A stretch of 39,577 bases of DNA from Ichthyophonus hoferi (taxonomy: Eukaryota; Opisthokonta; Ichthyosporea; Ichthyophonida; Ichthyophonidae). The stretch covers positions 13,787 through 53,363 of the forward strand of contig NAOQ01000293.1 of NCBI GenBank assembly GCA_002751075.1, given 5' to 3'. The position numbers and the translations under genes were made by a program. This document shows, piece by piece, positions 1-10,620 of this stretch; position 1 is the stretch's first letter, and the number at the start of each line of letters is the position of its first letter. Below the pieces are notes generated by a model. The model ran no database searches, was not told the origin of the DNA, and worked only from the letters and a program-made list of their open reading frames with translations.

Positions 1-475
1 CAGTTCCGCGCCAATTGAAGATAACTAATATTAAAATAAAATAAACTTGTCCTCTCATTCCATATTCGATCATTTCTTATTACTTTATGCCCATTGATTA
101 ATCGAACCAACAATATTGCGCCAATTGAAGATAACTACTGAGTATATTAAAATATAATAAATTTTAGCAGTAGTGTCCCATAAGCAGTTTAATTCCTACC
201 CACATTCCATATTCGATAATTTCTTGCAACTTTATGTCCATTGATTAATCTGAATCAGTAGTATTGCGGCAATTGAAGATAACTAATGAGCACTAAAAAT
301 ACAGTCGCAGTTGTAGCGCCCCATAAGCAGTTTAATTCCTACCCACATTCCATATTCGATAATTTCTTGCAACTATATGTCCATTGATTAATCTGAATCA
401 GTAGCATTGCGGCAATTGAAGATAACTAATGAGCACTAAAATACAGTCGCAGTTGCAGCGCCCCATAAACAGCCT
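1..475. repeat. Tandem satellite, unit about 145 bp, continuing off the left edge
   Basis: The motif CAATTGAAGATAACTA recurs at about 12, 122, 270 and 413, followed each time by a shared block containing CATTCCATATTCGAT and CCATTGATTAATC. Spacings are 110, 148 and 143 bases; the first visible unit is shorter and more diverged. The last two units are nearly identical, so they were copied or homogenised recently. The array starts before the window and ends about 475, where the last unit breaks off. No coding potential is evident. Confidence 0.9.
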
Positions 476-1690
476 AGTTCCTCCCTTCACTCTACTGATA
501 GCCACATGTAACCACAACCTGGCGTAGCCAGCTCTACCCCTTTTCACTCTTCTACTATCCTGCTTTAAAAATAAGTTAGCTGCTTGTTACATTTCCATAT
601 GTTTTCAAAAAAGTATGCTGATGATTTTATTTGTACCAAGGTGGTGCCAAATGTATTAACAGGCGTGATCATTCAAATGCCACATCTACTTTCCGATGTA
701 AGTGGTAATTCATCTTGTAAAAATACAGCCGGTTATCATTGCCCAAAGCAAATCTCAGCGGATAGGCTAGAGCAAAGAAACGGCATACTAAAAATAAATA
801 ACCTTCTCTTTTAAGTAAGTAACTAAGTAACGGACAGGTAAAATAGTTAAGTAAACCTATTAATACTATATCATTTTTAAGTTTCTCAAAGATAAATCGT
901 TAGCATGCTTGCTTCCTTGCAATCAACCGAATTGGAATAATAAATGAGCACCATAAAATTCGAAGACCAACCAATATTTATTTATTGATTTATTATCAGA
1001 AAAAAACTACGGTGCATGCACATAGATTCTTTGAACATAATCAATCCTATTATTACACCCCGCTTGTGCCCCAAAATTAAAAGTTATGATGGATGCACAA
1101 CAATTTAGACTCTTCGGATTGGAGTACTGCGCACACGTTCTGAAAGGAACATGTGATGGGGCTTGTGTGAATTGCGTTGCTTCTCTATATTCTATAACCA
1201 CTGCGTTTTACTGTAATGCCTAGTTCTTTGTAGGCACTTGCTTATAATTGTTAGTTTAGATCTTTCTCCTATAATCCTGAGAACTGTTTAGTTACTTTTG
1301 ATGGTAATAATAGCTATTGCGTACACCCAGCCTTAGCACCTCTCACCGATTGTTCATACCGTGCTATGATTACAGACACACCCTAGCGTATTAAGGCAGG
1401 AATCTCCCTCAATTTGTAGAAGAATATGACAGCTGAGGATCGTGTTATCATGTATATATTGAACTCATTCTCTCATCTTTCTATTGAAAGCGGATCAGAG
1501 CCTAGTGTTGTCTCTAGTTAACCCAGTAAGAGATACTTAAAAGCAACACCCAATTAGAACTCTAAGAAAGTCGTCAAAACTGCCGAGCGCTATAAGATTA
1601 AGACCACCAGAATTATTTTAACACAGGGACCACCCCTTGGGCTCGTAATAATAAATAGCCCATATTCTTAGAAGAAGGAATATCAAATTA
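476..1690. other. Intergenic, nothing recognised
   Basis: Unique-looking AT-rich DNA. Open frames of 76 aa (584-814, +) and 64 aa (1007-1201, -) are within chance expectation at this base composition and lack recognisable similarity. Confidence 0.5.
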
Positions 1691-1699
1691 AAATTTATT

Positions 1700-2200
1700 T
1701 TAATGCGCCTTTGGCATCTATGGAGTACGGATATGCTTGCCAACGAATATTTTTATTATTAAACAAGTCGGTAAAAATTAGTTGAGCTAAACTCGTAAGA
1801 TTGATAAGCCCAGAGCACTAGGACATTAGGCGGCCAGTTGCAGGCGGATGGTTGTGCTGATGAAGGCACCCAGTTACCTCAACCCATATATAATCTGCTG
1901 GAACTCCCCAGTTTGTTGGCAAACTGTGGTCATTGGCAAAAGCTTTTGAGCATCTCTCAGGAAGATGTCAAAATAATGAAATATCGGGACTACAAATGTG
2001 CGATCTGAACTGGATTATATGTAGTCATGGCACCTCTGCTGATGATTGGTTCAATTTTTATTGATCATCTTTGGACTGGCATTTAACTCCAATAAGCTAC
2101 ACCAATTATATCTCCCGATTACTAATGGTAATTGCTAACAATATTAAATGATTATATCTATATAAAGAAATACCAAATGAGGTAAGTATTCCTGTTTCAA
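1700..2200 (+). repeat. Dispersed repeat family, degraded copy 1
   Basis: Pieces of this stretch match the copies near 9.9-10.6 kb and 24.0-24.8 kb. Shared landmarks are ATGGAGTACGGATATGC and AAACAAGTCGGTAA (about 1720-1775), an AGGCGGC block (about 1830-1860), a piece reading CTCTGCTGATGATTGGTTCA (2037-2056), and a distal block with ATTAAATGATTATATC (about 2144-2160). Roughly 250 bases of unmatched sequence separate the first pieces, so this is the most eroded copy. No open frame or recognisable terminal structure; the class of element cannot be assigned. Confidence 0.6.
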
Positions 2201-2685
2201 TCATAAAGATACTTAAATTCCCTAAAAAAACTATTTGAATTAATTGCTACTTATATAAACCTATATATCCGTATTAGCTTTTGCATTGATACAAAATAAC
2301 AACAAATATCTTTAATTTCCTCCATCTAGTTATGTGGCGTATCTCCAAAAAAATCCTGTCACGACTTGAATATGCACGCAATCAGAACATTTTAGGTTAT
2401 ATTATCTTCATAATCTATTTACATTTAATTATCTCATTAGTATGCACGAGAGAATCTCTACCCCAGCTCCTGTTGGTTGGCGAATTTATTCTTTTTTGAT
2501 ACAAAGCTAATGATTTTTGAATATGGAATCACGTGTACAGAAATTCCAGTGAGTATTTATAGTGTCAGTAACATTCGGAATTATCATCTTTTCGAGTTCT
2601 TCAAAATAAAAACTGATCTTACACAGTTTCTAGTAGGGCCGCCCATTTTTCCTTGCGGTGTTAGTTTAATTTCGATATATTTATG

Positions 2686-2724
<39 letters not shown>
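2686..2724. repeat. (CA)n/(TA)n compound microsatellite
   Basis: About seven CA units pass directly into about thirteen TA units. It creates apparent open frames on both strands (CVCVH and YIYIYI strings) that should not be taken as genes. Confidence 0.95.
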
Positions 2725-2727
<3 letters not shown>

Positions 2728-5700
2728 TCTGTTTGCAGTTTGTACAAAACCTTTATGTAGTCCTAATTTGGTCATCCGGGGAGTTTTATAGCTTTAAGTT
2801 GAATATGATCCCTATGCTTCTCATAATTTCCCATCCCTCTCACCCTTCCTTTTATTATTGAAGTCTATAATTAAAGTCGCCGGCTTGGCGCTGTTGTTTA
2901 GTCAGATAATAATAGCAGCTATGCGATAGTCTTATAATGCTGTACTAGGTAACATAGCTCCTGTACATATTATATAATCGTTAATTTCAACACATCACTA
3001 CAAGCATATTTACCCTTATGAACATATTTATCCTTTAAGCATAGTCATCTAAGCGTTATTCCTCTCCGATGTAAATTTTATATGCAGGTCCTTTCTATAC
3101 CTATCAAAAAAAAGTTACTACCAACCCCATTATCCAGTTCTTAATAACAAATAACAGGAAACTTCACTCTGTAATATCCTGGCTTGGCTCTACCTACGTA
3201 GTAAAATAATACGGCCGGTCCAAGGATATTTATTTGGGGGTATAGCTGGCTATACCTTAAAATTTAAGAGTTGATATTTAAAGTTTGTGTCTTTCGTCAA
3301 CATCATAATTTAGCGATTTACGGGAAACTACAATCACGCCTATTAACTTTTCATAGAGCGTTGGTTCTACACGGTTTGATTCAAGTTTGCATAATTTAGG
3401 TTAAGTTTTCGAGAATAGTCCCGATCATTTCCTATCTAAGCCAATCCCGTTGAACTATTTATGCTCTAATTATTAGAGTTTAAACTTATGTATACTGACT
3501 GGCACAGAATTGATGGAACATTAATTCTATCTCCGAGTCTACCTCCTGTTTTTTTTATAGCAAATGCAAACTTTTTTCCATGATTCAATATATCTTCCCG
3601 AGGAAAGATCTATTTATTAACGTTCAAATAATAAAGTGTATTTTTTAAAAGACAACGAGTTTCCCTTTTCCGCCTGGTATTTCCTTTGCGGAGAAAGAGG
3701 GAGAGAGAGCAGCTGTATGGAGGAGGAGGAAATGTGGCTGCTACAATTCAAAGCATTCTCTCCCAGATAGGTTGGTTTGGGTCTCATCCACTCATAGAAT
3801 CATTTGGCATTGCAGGAATAGCTTCCAATCAATTGGTCATCATGTCGAAGTCAAGCCAAAGGCAGCATATTTTTCATTTCATAACGCAAATAAAATATTA
3901 ATTAAGGAAAATTTCACATTCCGAATATTTTATTTGTTATTACATAAAAAAAGCACTCTAAAGAAATCAATGAATAAAATTTCGCTAAGAAATTTTTCTT
4001 TCAAAAAGTTTTTCAGCGTGGCTAGACGGTATTACAGAATACCGAATTAAGAGCTTTTTTCCTCCGAAGTAGCGGGTGGCAGTAATTGTGCATTTCTATT
4101 CGACAACACTTGGTGTTTAAAATCTTACATTCTAATGGCTCACATGCTCATTTTTCCATTTTAAAGGCTGTCCAAGAGAAAAAGACAGGCTCCTTTTCTA
4201 AGGCCTTAGAGAGTTAAAACAAAAATATCCGGTTAATGTCTTATCTTGAAACCGTTGGGCAAATAAACTATTAACTATTATCAGTTACCACCATGGTATG
4301 TAGAACTGAATTCTTTAAACATGACGTCACTAGAAGATCAAACTGCATACCTACGTGCAGCATCACCGACTCTGCTACTACCAATCTTGTATATAGTATC
4401 TATATCGCAACATTGCCATTCAGTTTATATTTAGAATGCAAGGATTGAGATTGAAAAAGGCACGAATTCATTGCGCGAGAAATGAGTCGGCCAGATGCGT
4501 AGCTGACGTTATTCTGGAACCTGCTAGTTGTCTACCTAAACGATATAGTACGAAGAAAGAAGCAAAAAAAAATAAGCAGAGAAGAAAATTATGGGAAAGA
4601 CAGAAAAGCCCTGGTCAATGGTCAATAGGCAACTATATGGATAGTATGTATATTGTAAACTCTCAAAACAACGAGCTCTGTTGTGTGGCCTTAATCCTTA
4701 ATCGGATATAATTCCACAATTAATAAATAGGCAATTACCGTTCAATTGGCAAGTTGTTTCTCTACTCTCACTTTAATAATTCGTCTCCTTTCACAGTAGT
4801 TTTTTTTCAGCAAGCTCATCTCGATTGATATAAGAATCCAGAAAAGCTGTCCTATAGTGCCCAATAAAGATGCTTTATTATTCTAATTTTTTTACAATAA
4901 TACTAGGCAATTGGAGAGTCATGAGTGTGCAATACATGATTTTGTTTTATTAGTATTTGTCACTCCAAGTCTCAACAAAATTTTGCATTTTCAACTGAAA
5001 TAGTCTAAAATTCTTGATATTTCATGAAGAACAAGTGAGGCAAAGTTCAATAGGCCAAAAATTTCAATGAACGTAAAGTATTTTCAAAAAGAGGAAAGTA
5101 CCTAATATGTCAACTAGTGAAAGCTCATGCAGCCAATGGTTTCCGTATTGACGTACCATATTGTACTGATACTCATTGGTATACTGATCTATAGTACATC
5201 ATCCTATTTAGTCACCTATATTTCCATGCATAGTTGAGATCACATATATGCATTGTATAAAAATACGTTTTTAGTAATCTACGTTAGAATCCATGTCATA
5301 AATGTCCATAGTGGACCAATATTATGAGAACATAACTCCCACTCCGTAAACATTTATCCTTCTATGTGCCTCTAGTTTTTCTTTATCATTTCCTTTCACG
5401 TTATCACCAAATAACCTATTCTACAGTCATAGTGAGATAAATCTACTGTATTTGTATAAACCTGATATCATTGGTCAATCTTCAAACACCATCAACTTGC
5501 CTTTTAAAAATATTCTATTGGCCATTAAAACATTGCAGATCCTTTAAAGGGTAAACTCGGCTAATTTTGGAAAGTAGTTTCAGTCATTCCCAGCATAACC
5601 TTATCTACTTACATATCTAGAGGTGAATAATTAGAATGGAAAGTAGCTGATAGTAGTAGCAACGCCAATCAAATAGACATATCTAAATTACTAATGAAAA

Positions 5701-6693
5701 TATCTAACAATTTAGACTTTTAAAATTTAAAATGCAACGTGTTCACTTTGTTAAGGATTTTCTTCGGCTCTTTTTTATAGAAAGAGTTACTCCCTGAGTC
5801 AACAATAAGTTTGCAAAAAAACAAAACGGTCGAGTGGTCACAATCCTTCGTGAAACTCGTTTGGGAATATCCCAGGTGGAGTGGCAGTTTAGAACTCGAG
5901 TATATGATTGGGTACACACGTCGCTAGTTATCTTTTGTGCCTATTTTAGTTTTATTTAAAGCAATGAGGTATTGGATTATAATGTTTTGGGTAATCAATC
6001 GGGCATGCTAGATGCAACCAAGCGTGACAATTGGTTGTCCAAGTACAAAAATCAATACTGAAAACATCCCAAATGAAAGTATAGTTGCTAAAGATGGACG
6101 TTTGGGACGTAAAAACTCCTAAGCCTATATTACGTAATGACGGTTTGACTGGGCTGATATGGTGTTTTATGCAAAGGGGATAACAATAAGTTTATTTATA
6201 TATATTTATCATTTTCACACACATCCAAATTCTGTGGTTACAAACTAAAAGTAAGAGAGTTTTTAAGTGTGTTCCGTGATTTTTAGGGTACCATTATTGG
6301 ATAATAATCCATGCTAATGCTCAAAAAAGCTTGCTCGATCATTCCGTTTTACCATTTTTACTCCCCATATCCCTTTGTGACTTACAAATTGACTTCATTT
6401 TTGCCAATGTACGCATTAGTAAGCATCATTTTAAATAATAATTAATGCACAGATTATCTCATAATTTTACTTTAATGTAGCTATTTCCTGTGCTGTGTTG
6501 TTATTCTTACTAATAATGTGAGTTCAATCACCAACTACTTCAACCTACGTCAATTGTAAGTTTTTTTAGATTTCCGGTGCAGAACTGATTTCTCAATTGG
6601 AAACATACACTCTGACAATTTTCTCCCAATAGGAAACAATTAACAAGAGTTCTCTGTAATAAATGAACCAGAAAACCTAGAACAACAACTATC

Positions 6694-6715
6694 AAAAAAA
6701 AAAAAAAAAAAAAAA
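6694..6715. repeat. A22 homopolymer tract
   Basis: An uninterrupted run of 22 A. It could be the tail of an old retroposed insertion read on the + strand, but I cannot find a flanking target-site duplication or a recognisable body upstream, so it is recorded only as a homopolymer. Confidence 0.8.
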
Positions 6716-7623
6716 CGGCCTGGATTTAATGGTTTTAAGATATGAGTACAGTACGAAAAGGATGTGCAGGCTTTTATTTAGGCTATAGCGATTGGCTATT
6801 TATTGCAAAATGGCTAGGGGAATTACTGTTACTTAATATATAAAATGATTGGAAGGTTAAATTATAAAACGTTCAGTTATTGCAAAAACCAAATTTATAT
6901 ATAAACGTTTATAACATTCCTGATAAAGAAAAACTTACATTACCTAGTAAAAGTTGAATATAAATGTTTTCATTGTCTTACACTATCTTGCAAAATGAGC
7001 AGGGTTTGAAACCTATTATTGTATTGTAAAGATTGTTTTCCATTCTATTATTAGAACAATGATTATGGTCTGGATAGATAATGAAAACGAACATAAAACG
7101 TAAACAAGCCTTATATTATAAATAAAGAGTTGTATACATTTTTTTCTCAAAAAATATGCATATATAATTTTTTGAAACTTTGATTTACTTTTATTAAATG
7201 GTAGTATTATATAAGTGATTAGCTTTAGTACTACCAGCATGAGCCAAATAAAGCTTAACATTCTTATTCACATGTTCTGTACTTGGTCCCCTCGGCTACT
7301 GGACCAATCGTAAATGTACCAATCCATTAATAGATCTTAATGATGGGGGACTCTTATAGGAACTTCAACAAAGGAATGAAAATTTGTTTTTTAATTCTAT
7401 TCAATTGGGTCTGCTTGCGGGTTCATAAATTTAAAAGGTTGTTACTAACATAATGAATTGGTCCTTCGCTCTATTAGATTAAGTTAAAACAAGTCTTATC
7501 ATAGGGGTATCTGTATAGATTTTACGCAAAATTGGCGACCAATTAGCCCCGAGCTATGGCGATCCAGCAATCAGACGCCAACTACCATTATCCATCCTAT
7601 CTCATATGTTAAGGTGAAAGCTG

Positions 7624-7632
7624 TATATAAAT
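7624..7632 (+). promoter_or_regulatory. Candidate TATA box of the 488-aa gene
   Basis: TATATAAAT lies about 95-104 bases before the ATG at 7728, a spacing that would give a 5' leader of about 70 bases. AT-rich DNA makes such matches common, so this rests on position only. Confidence 0.35.
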
Positions 7633-7727
7633 GCATAACTGCCAAAATATTTTGATAATAAGTCTTGGTGGAATTGAAAGTGGTGTCTTTTTCTGTTTTT
7701 ATATTTGTTTGAAATTATTTTTTCGCT

Positions 7728-9194
7728 ATGGCTCTAGCTACGTGCCCTGAATATGCGGGTAATCAATACCAGCACTGGAACATGAAAACCTCTATGTCGA
7801 GCATACATAGCACAGCGTATTCACCGGAGTTCCATCGGGATATTGCAGTTAGTAGATACAGCAACCAAGGGGTTCACAGAACCCCTGACAACTCTTCTAA
7901 TATAAATTTTTCGAACGTTTATGGGTCGCAAGCGGCACCCAAGAGTATCGGACGTAGGTCATCACAACCCATGCTTAAATCACACTGGTCAAATATGCAG
8001 CCTCAGAAGTCAGAGCATGAGCTACATTATAAAAAAAACCCAGTTCATACGGTCTGCTCGAGGCAAAGTTTTGTAGAGTATTCATGTATTGAAGAAATGA
8101 AGAACTATGAAGACAGAATTACTGCAACACTTCGTCGCTTGGTAAGGCACAAAGACGATCCTCGGTGCATTCCTATCTTCGCCTGGGGTCGTATGACAAT
8201 GACGGTTAAGAATAGTAGTGGTGTAACATTGGAACTGTGGAAACCAAAACGATATGAGATTGTTGCAGTATTTGCTGCTATTTATCAAAAAGAATGTCTT
8301 GCTCTTAGTACATCTACACAAGGTTACTCTCTGCCCAAAGACTACCGATTCGTTTTTGAGCGAAATATAAACACGGTTTACGGTCAGGAAGATTTCAATG
8401 GAACTTGTATTTTTCCTATTAAAGCTAATCACAACAACTTCAGAGAACTACAAATGGCGATCGATGAACACTGGGGTGTATACAAGAGATTGTTATGCCC
8501 AGCTGTACGTTCTCTCAAATCCCTGAAGGCCTGTGCATGCACATCTCATATCCATGCAGGTGAAATAGCCAAGCCTGCTTCCATTTCTGGAACATTGTCT
8601 GCTTCTTTTAAGCAGTCATCAATGTCAAATAATCAAACATCTAAACCAGACGAACAAAAAATAACGTTTGTACATATGGATTTTCCGATACCTAAGCCCC
8701 ATGCAAATGTTTCCGCTACTGCACGGCCCGAGTTCGATCTTAGGTACATCAAAAGAGATAACAACGTAGAATGTTATAATAATCCAAACCATGCCTTTAA
8801 CCATAATAATAGTATGAGTATGGATTCGTTTTCTAACGAAACCCAAGATTATAATTTCTTTCCCAGCGAGAGGGATGATTCGACTTTATCTCCTGCTTTA
8901 ACAGTTGTTTCATCGTCCACGTATAGCTCTGTCTCTTTAGTAAGTGACGGGACTGTTATTGGAAAAGCTAATCACGATGTCGAAGCCAGTAGAAGGGCGT
9001 CATTCCCGGAAATGCAAGTAGATGGCCATATGTACCCAGCTTATACAGACAAGCAAAAGCACGCTCCTTGCATGGGAGCTTTGCAATCCAAAAGTTTTGA
9101 TGAACTGACGCGATCAAATTTAATATCCGAGTTGGAGAAAACTCCACAAAATGGCAGTATATCCCTTACTCCCTGGAGACCATGGGATCTGTAG
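7728..9194 (+). CDS. Intronless 488-aa protein of unknown function
   Basis: A single uninterrupted frame of 488 codons, far too long for chance here, with ATG in a favourable context (gctATGG) and a polyadenylation signal 22 bases after the stop. I do not recognise it. Residues 1-115 are Ser/Asn/His-rich and probably disordered. Residues about 120-270 look folded: charged and hydrophobic with Trp, from EEMKNYEDRI through IFAWGRMTMTV, LELWKPKRYEIVAVF and KDYRFVFE to DEHWGVYKRL. A cluster CACTSH follows near 270. The rest is Ser/Thr/Asn-rich with MSMDSFSNE and runs of Ser before a short C-terminal tail ending TPWRPWDL. No signal peptide or membrane segment. The folded core with disordered Ser-rich flanks would suit a nuclear regulator, but that is a guess. 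It has no introns although all recognised genes in the window are split, so retroposition or lineage-specific origin is possible. Confidence 0.85.
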   Translation: MALATCPEYAGNQYQHWNMKTSMSSIHSTAYSPEFHRDIAVSRYSNQGVHRTPDNSSNINFSNVYGSQAAPKSIGRRSSQPMLKSHWSNMQPQKSEHELHYKKNPVHTVCSRQSFVEYSCIEEMKNYEDRITATLRRLVRHKDDPRCIPIFAWGRMTMTVKNSSGVTLELWKPKRYEIVAVFAAIYQKECLALSTSTQGYSLPKDYRFVFERNINTVYGQEDFNGTCIFPIKANHNNFRELQMAIDEHWGVYKRLLCPAVRSLKSLKACACTSHIHAGEIAKPASISGTLSASFKQSSMSNNQTSKPDEQKITFVHMDFPIPKPHANVSATARPEFDLRYIKRDNNVECYNNPNHAFNHNNSMSMDSFSNETQDYNFFPSERDDSTLSPALTVVSSSTYSSVSLVSDGTVIGKANHDVEASRRASFPEMQVDGHMYPAYTDKQKHAPCMGALQSKSFDELTRSNLISELEKTPQNGSISLTPWRPWDL

Positions 9195-9215
9195 ATATAC
9201 GTATATTTTTTATAT

Positions 9216-9221
9216 AATAAA
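9216..9221 (+). terminator. Polyadenylation signal AATAAA of the 488-aa gene
   Basis: Canonical AATAAA 22 bases after the stop codon, implying a very short 3' UTR of about 40-50 bases. Confidence 0.6.
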
Positions 9222-9915
9222 GTTTTGGTAAATAATTTAAACTAAGTTTTTTCTTTGGTTTTTCACAAATGTGTAAGATATCTGTTAGTGAGGCTTTAAA
9301 GCCAAACTAACGTGGGTACTATGTTTCAATTTTAGAATAGAACACACTATTGTTCTGTTTATATACTTATGCTTGTGCTGTAAGTAAATGTAATTTGCTT
9401 ATCCATAGCTCTAATGTTTTAATATTTATATCTGAGGAAATATTTCAAGTATGTGGTCAAAGCAATGTGCATTTACCATGGTTATTGCACATTCCAAGAA
9501 GCCTGTTTGATTTGTAGTCCATTTATTATTTGTTGCAAATCAATAAAACTGTACATCACAAATAATTTGCTCATATGTAAAGCCTGACACTGAAATAACA
9601 AGCTACAATCAAAGGAAAAGCATAGTGGAACATTGCGCCCTTTTTGTAAAGGAATATTGGTTTTTTCAGTTGCAGTATCGGGCAAACATAAATCGTTTAT
9701 ACGTATCTGCACAAGGACACGTATTTTTTGATTTAATTATTTGTTTGTTTTTTGTCTCGTTTGACCCGAGTAATGGAAAACGTGCGGTAAGATTCTAGAG
9801 ATACTACGTGTATTGTGTCTTTTTTCAATGGCTATTAATGCGAATACTACCTGTCTAAATGAGACTTTCTTGGTTCGTGTACCAATACAAGTTAAAAAAA
9901 TCAACACCCTTTGCT
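9222..9915. other. Intergenic, nothing recognised
   Basis: AT-rich DNA downstream of the 488-aa gene. A 76-aa minus frame (9482-9712) has no recognisable similarity. Confidence 0.45.
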
Positions 9916-10620
9916 AGGAGTAATAAGTAGAAACAGGTGCATTCCTGTGACCTATATTTGTTTAGAAGGTGCCCATTTAAGGGGTGTTTTGACGTGTTCA
10001 TTTGCATACACGGCGTACAGATATGCTAAGGCATATTATTAAACAAGTCAGTGGGTCTTGTATTAGTCAGAATGCCTAAGCAATAAGTTATGCGGACTCA
10101 AATCATATAACCTAAAATGGCTTATTATATAGTCCCAGGACCTCTGCAAAGAGCTGGTTCAAGTTTGATCTATTATGTCATTTGTACCAAACTGTATGGT
10201 GGTAATGTTCCTGCTTGCACAGGCTCTGTTGTAGGTTGGCGGCTAGCGGCTGGCGTGTGAAGTAGATGTTAACCAGTTTTTTTGTACATTACCATGGTGC
10301 CACTTTGAAGCTGAGAATGGTGAAAGTTCAAATACAGATTTAAAGACAGTGTGCAAATGCAATCAAATTTAGTTTTCAAAGGTGGAAGTTAGTAGATGGA
10401 TGTTGGGTGGGATGAAGTGATCTTGACATTTATGGATCATTAACTTAGTGGAATTAACAGGTTTTGCTACCATGGTAAACTATTTACGTTTTATCCGTTA
10501 CCATTTTGGGAATAATAAGTAGCAATAAGAGCGTTCATGTAACCTATATTCGTTTAGAACGGTAGAGAATGTCGCATTATTTCGTCTTTATATACATTCT
10601 TTTGTGTAGATATTTATATA
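9916..10620 (+). repeat. Dispersed repeat family, copy 2, with module order X-Y-X
   Basis: Module X (9916-10172) begins GTAATAAGTAG and contains CCTATATTTGTTTAGAA, ATTTAAGGGG, AAACAAGTCAGT, GAATGCCTAAGCAATAAG and GAGCTGGTTCAAG. Module Y (about 10210-10505) contains GGCGGCTAGCGGCTG, TACATTACCATGGTG, GGTGGGATGAAGTGAT and CAGGTTTTGCTACCATGG. A second, shorter X starts at about 10509 (GAATAATAAGTAG...CCTATATTCGTTTAGAA) and fades out near 10620. X and Y also occur at 24.3-24.8 kb at roughly 70% identity by eye. No coding sequence, no obvious terminal inverted repeats. The direct X repeats round Y could reflect tandem copies or an element with terminal direct repeats; class unassigned. Confidence 0.75.

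Larger units (their letters stand above)
2201..7600. other. Long intergenic stretch without a supported gene
   Basis: Contains a CA/TA microsatellite and an A22 tract, listed separately. Open frames here (104 aa at 2477, 71 and 92 aa at 3686-4050, 91 aa at 4436, 65 aa at 5720, 81 aa at 7016) run partly through simple repeats or have chance-like composition, and none resembles a known protein. Short exons of a spliced gene could be missed. Confidence 0.45.

Noticed and set aside
2477-2791. 104-aa plus frame
   Set aside because: Runs through the CA/TA microsatellite, which contributes a long Tyr/Ile and His/Thr stretch.
4436-4711. 91-aa Lys/Arg-rich plus frame
   Set aside because: Length is within chance, no recognisable similarity, no supporting promoter or polyadenylation signal.
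8082-8432. 116-aa minus frame
   Set aside because: Antisense shadow of the 488-aa gene, whose own frame is four times longer and has start and polyadenylation signals.
10139-10172. GGTTCAA motif resembling a tRNA B box in the dispersed repeat
   Set aside because: The rest of the B box and a properly spaced A box are absent in all three copies, so a tRNA or tRNA-derived SINE head is not supported.
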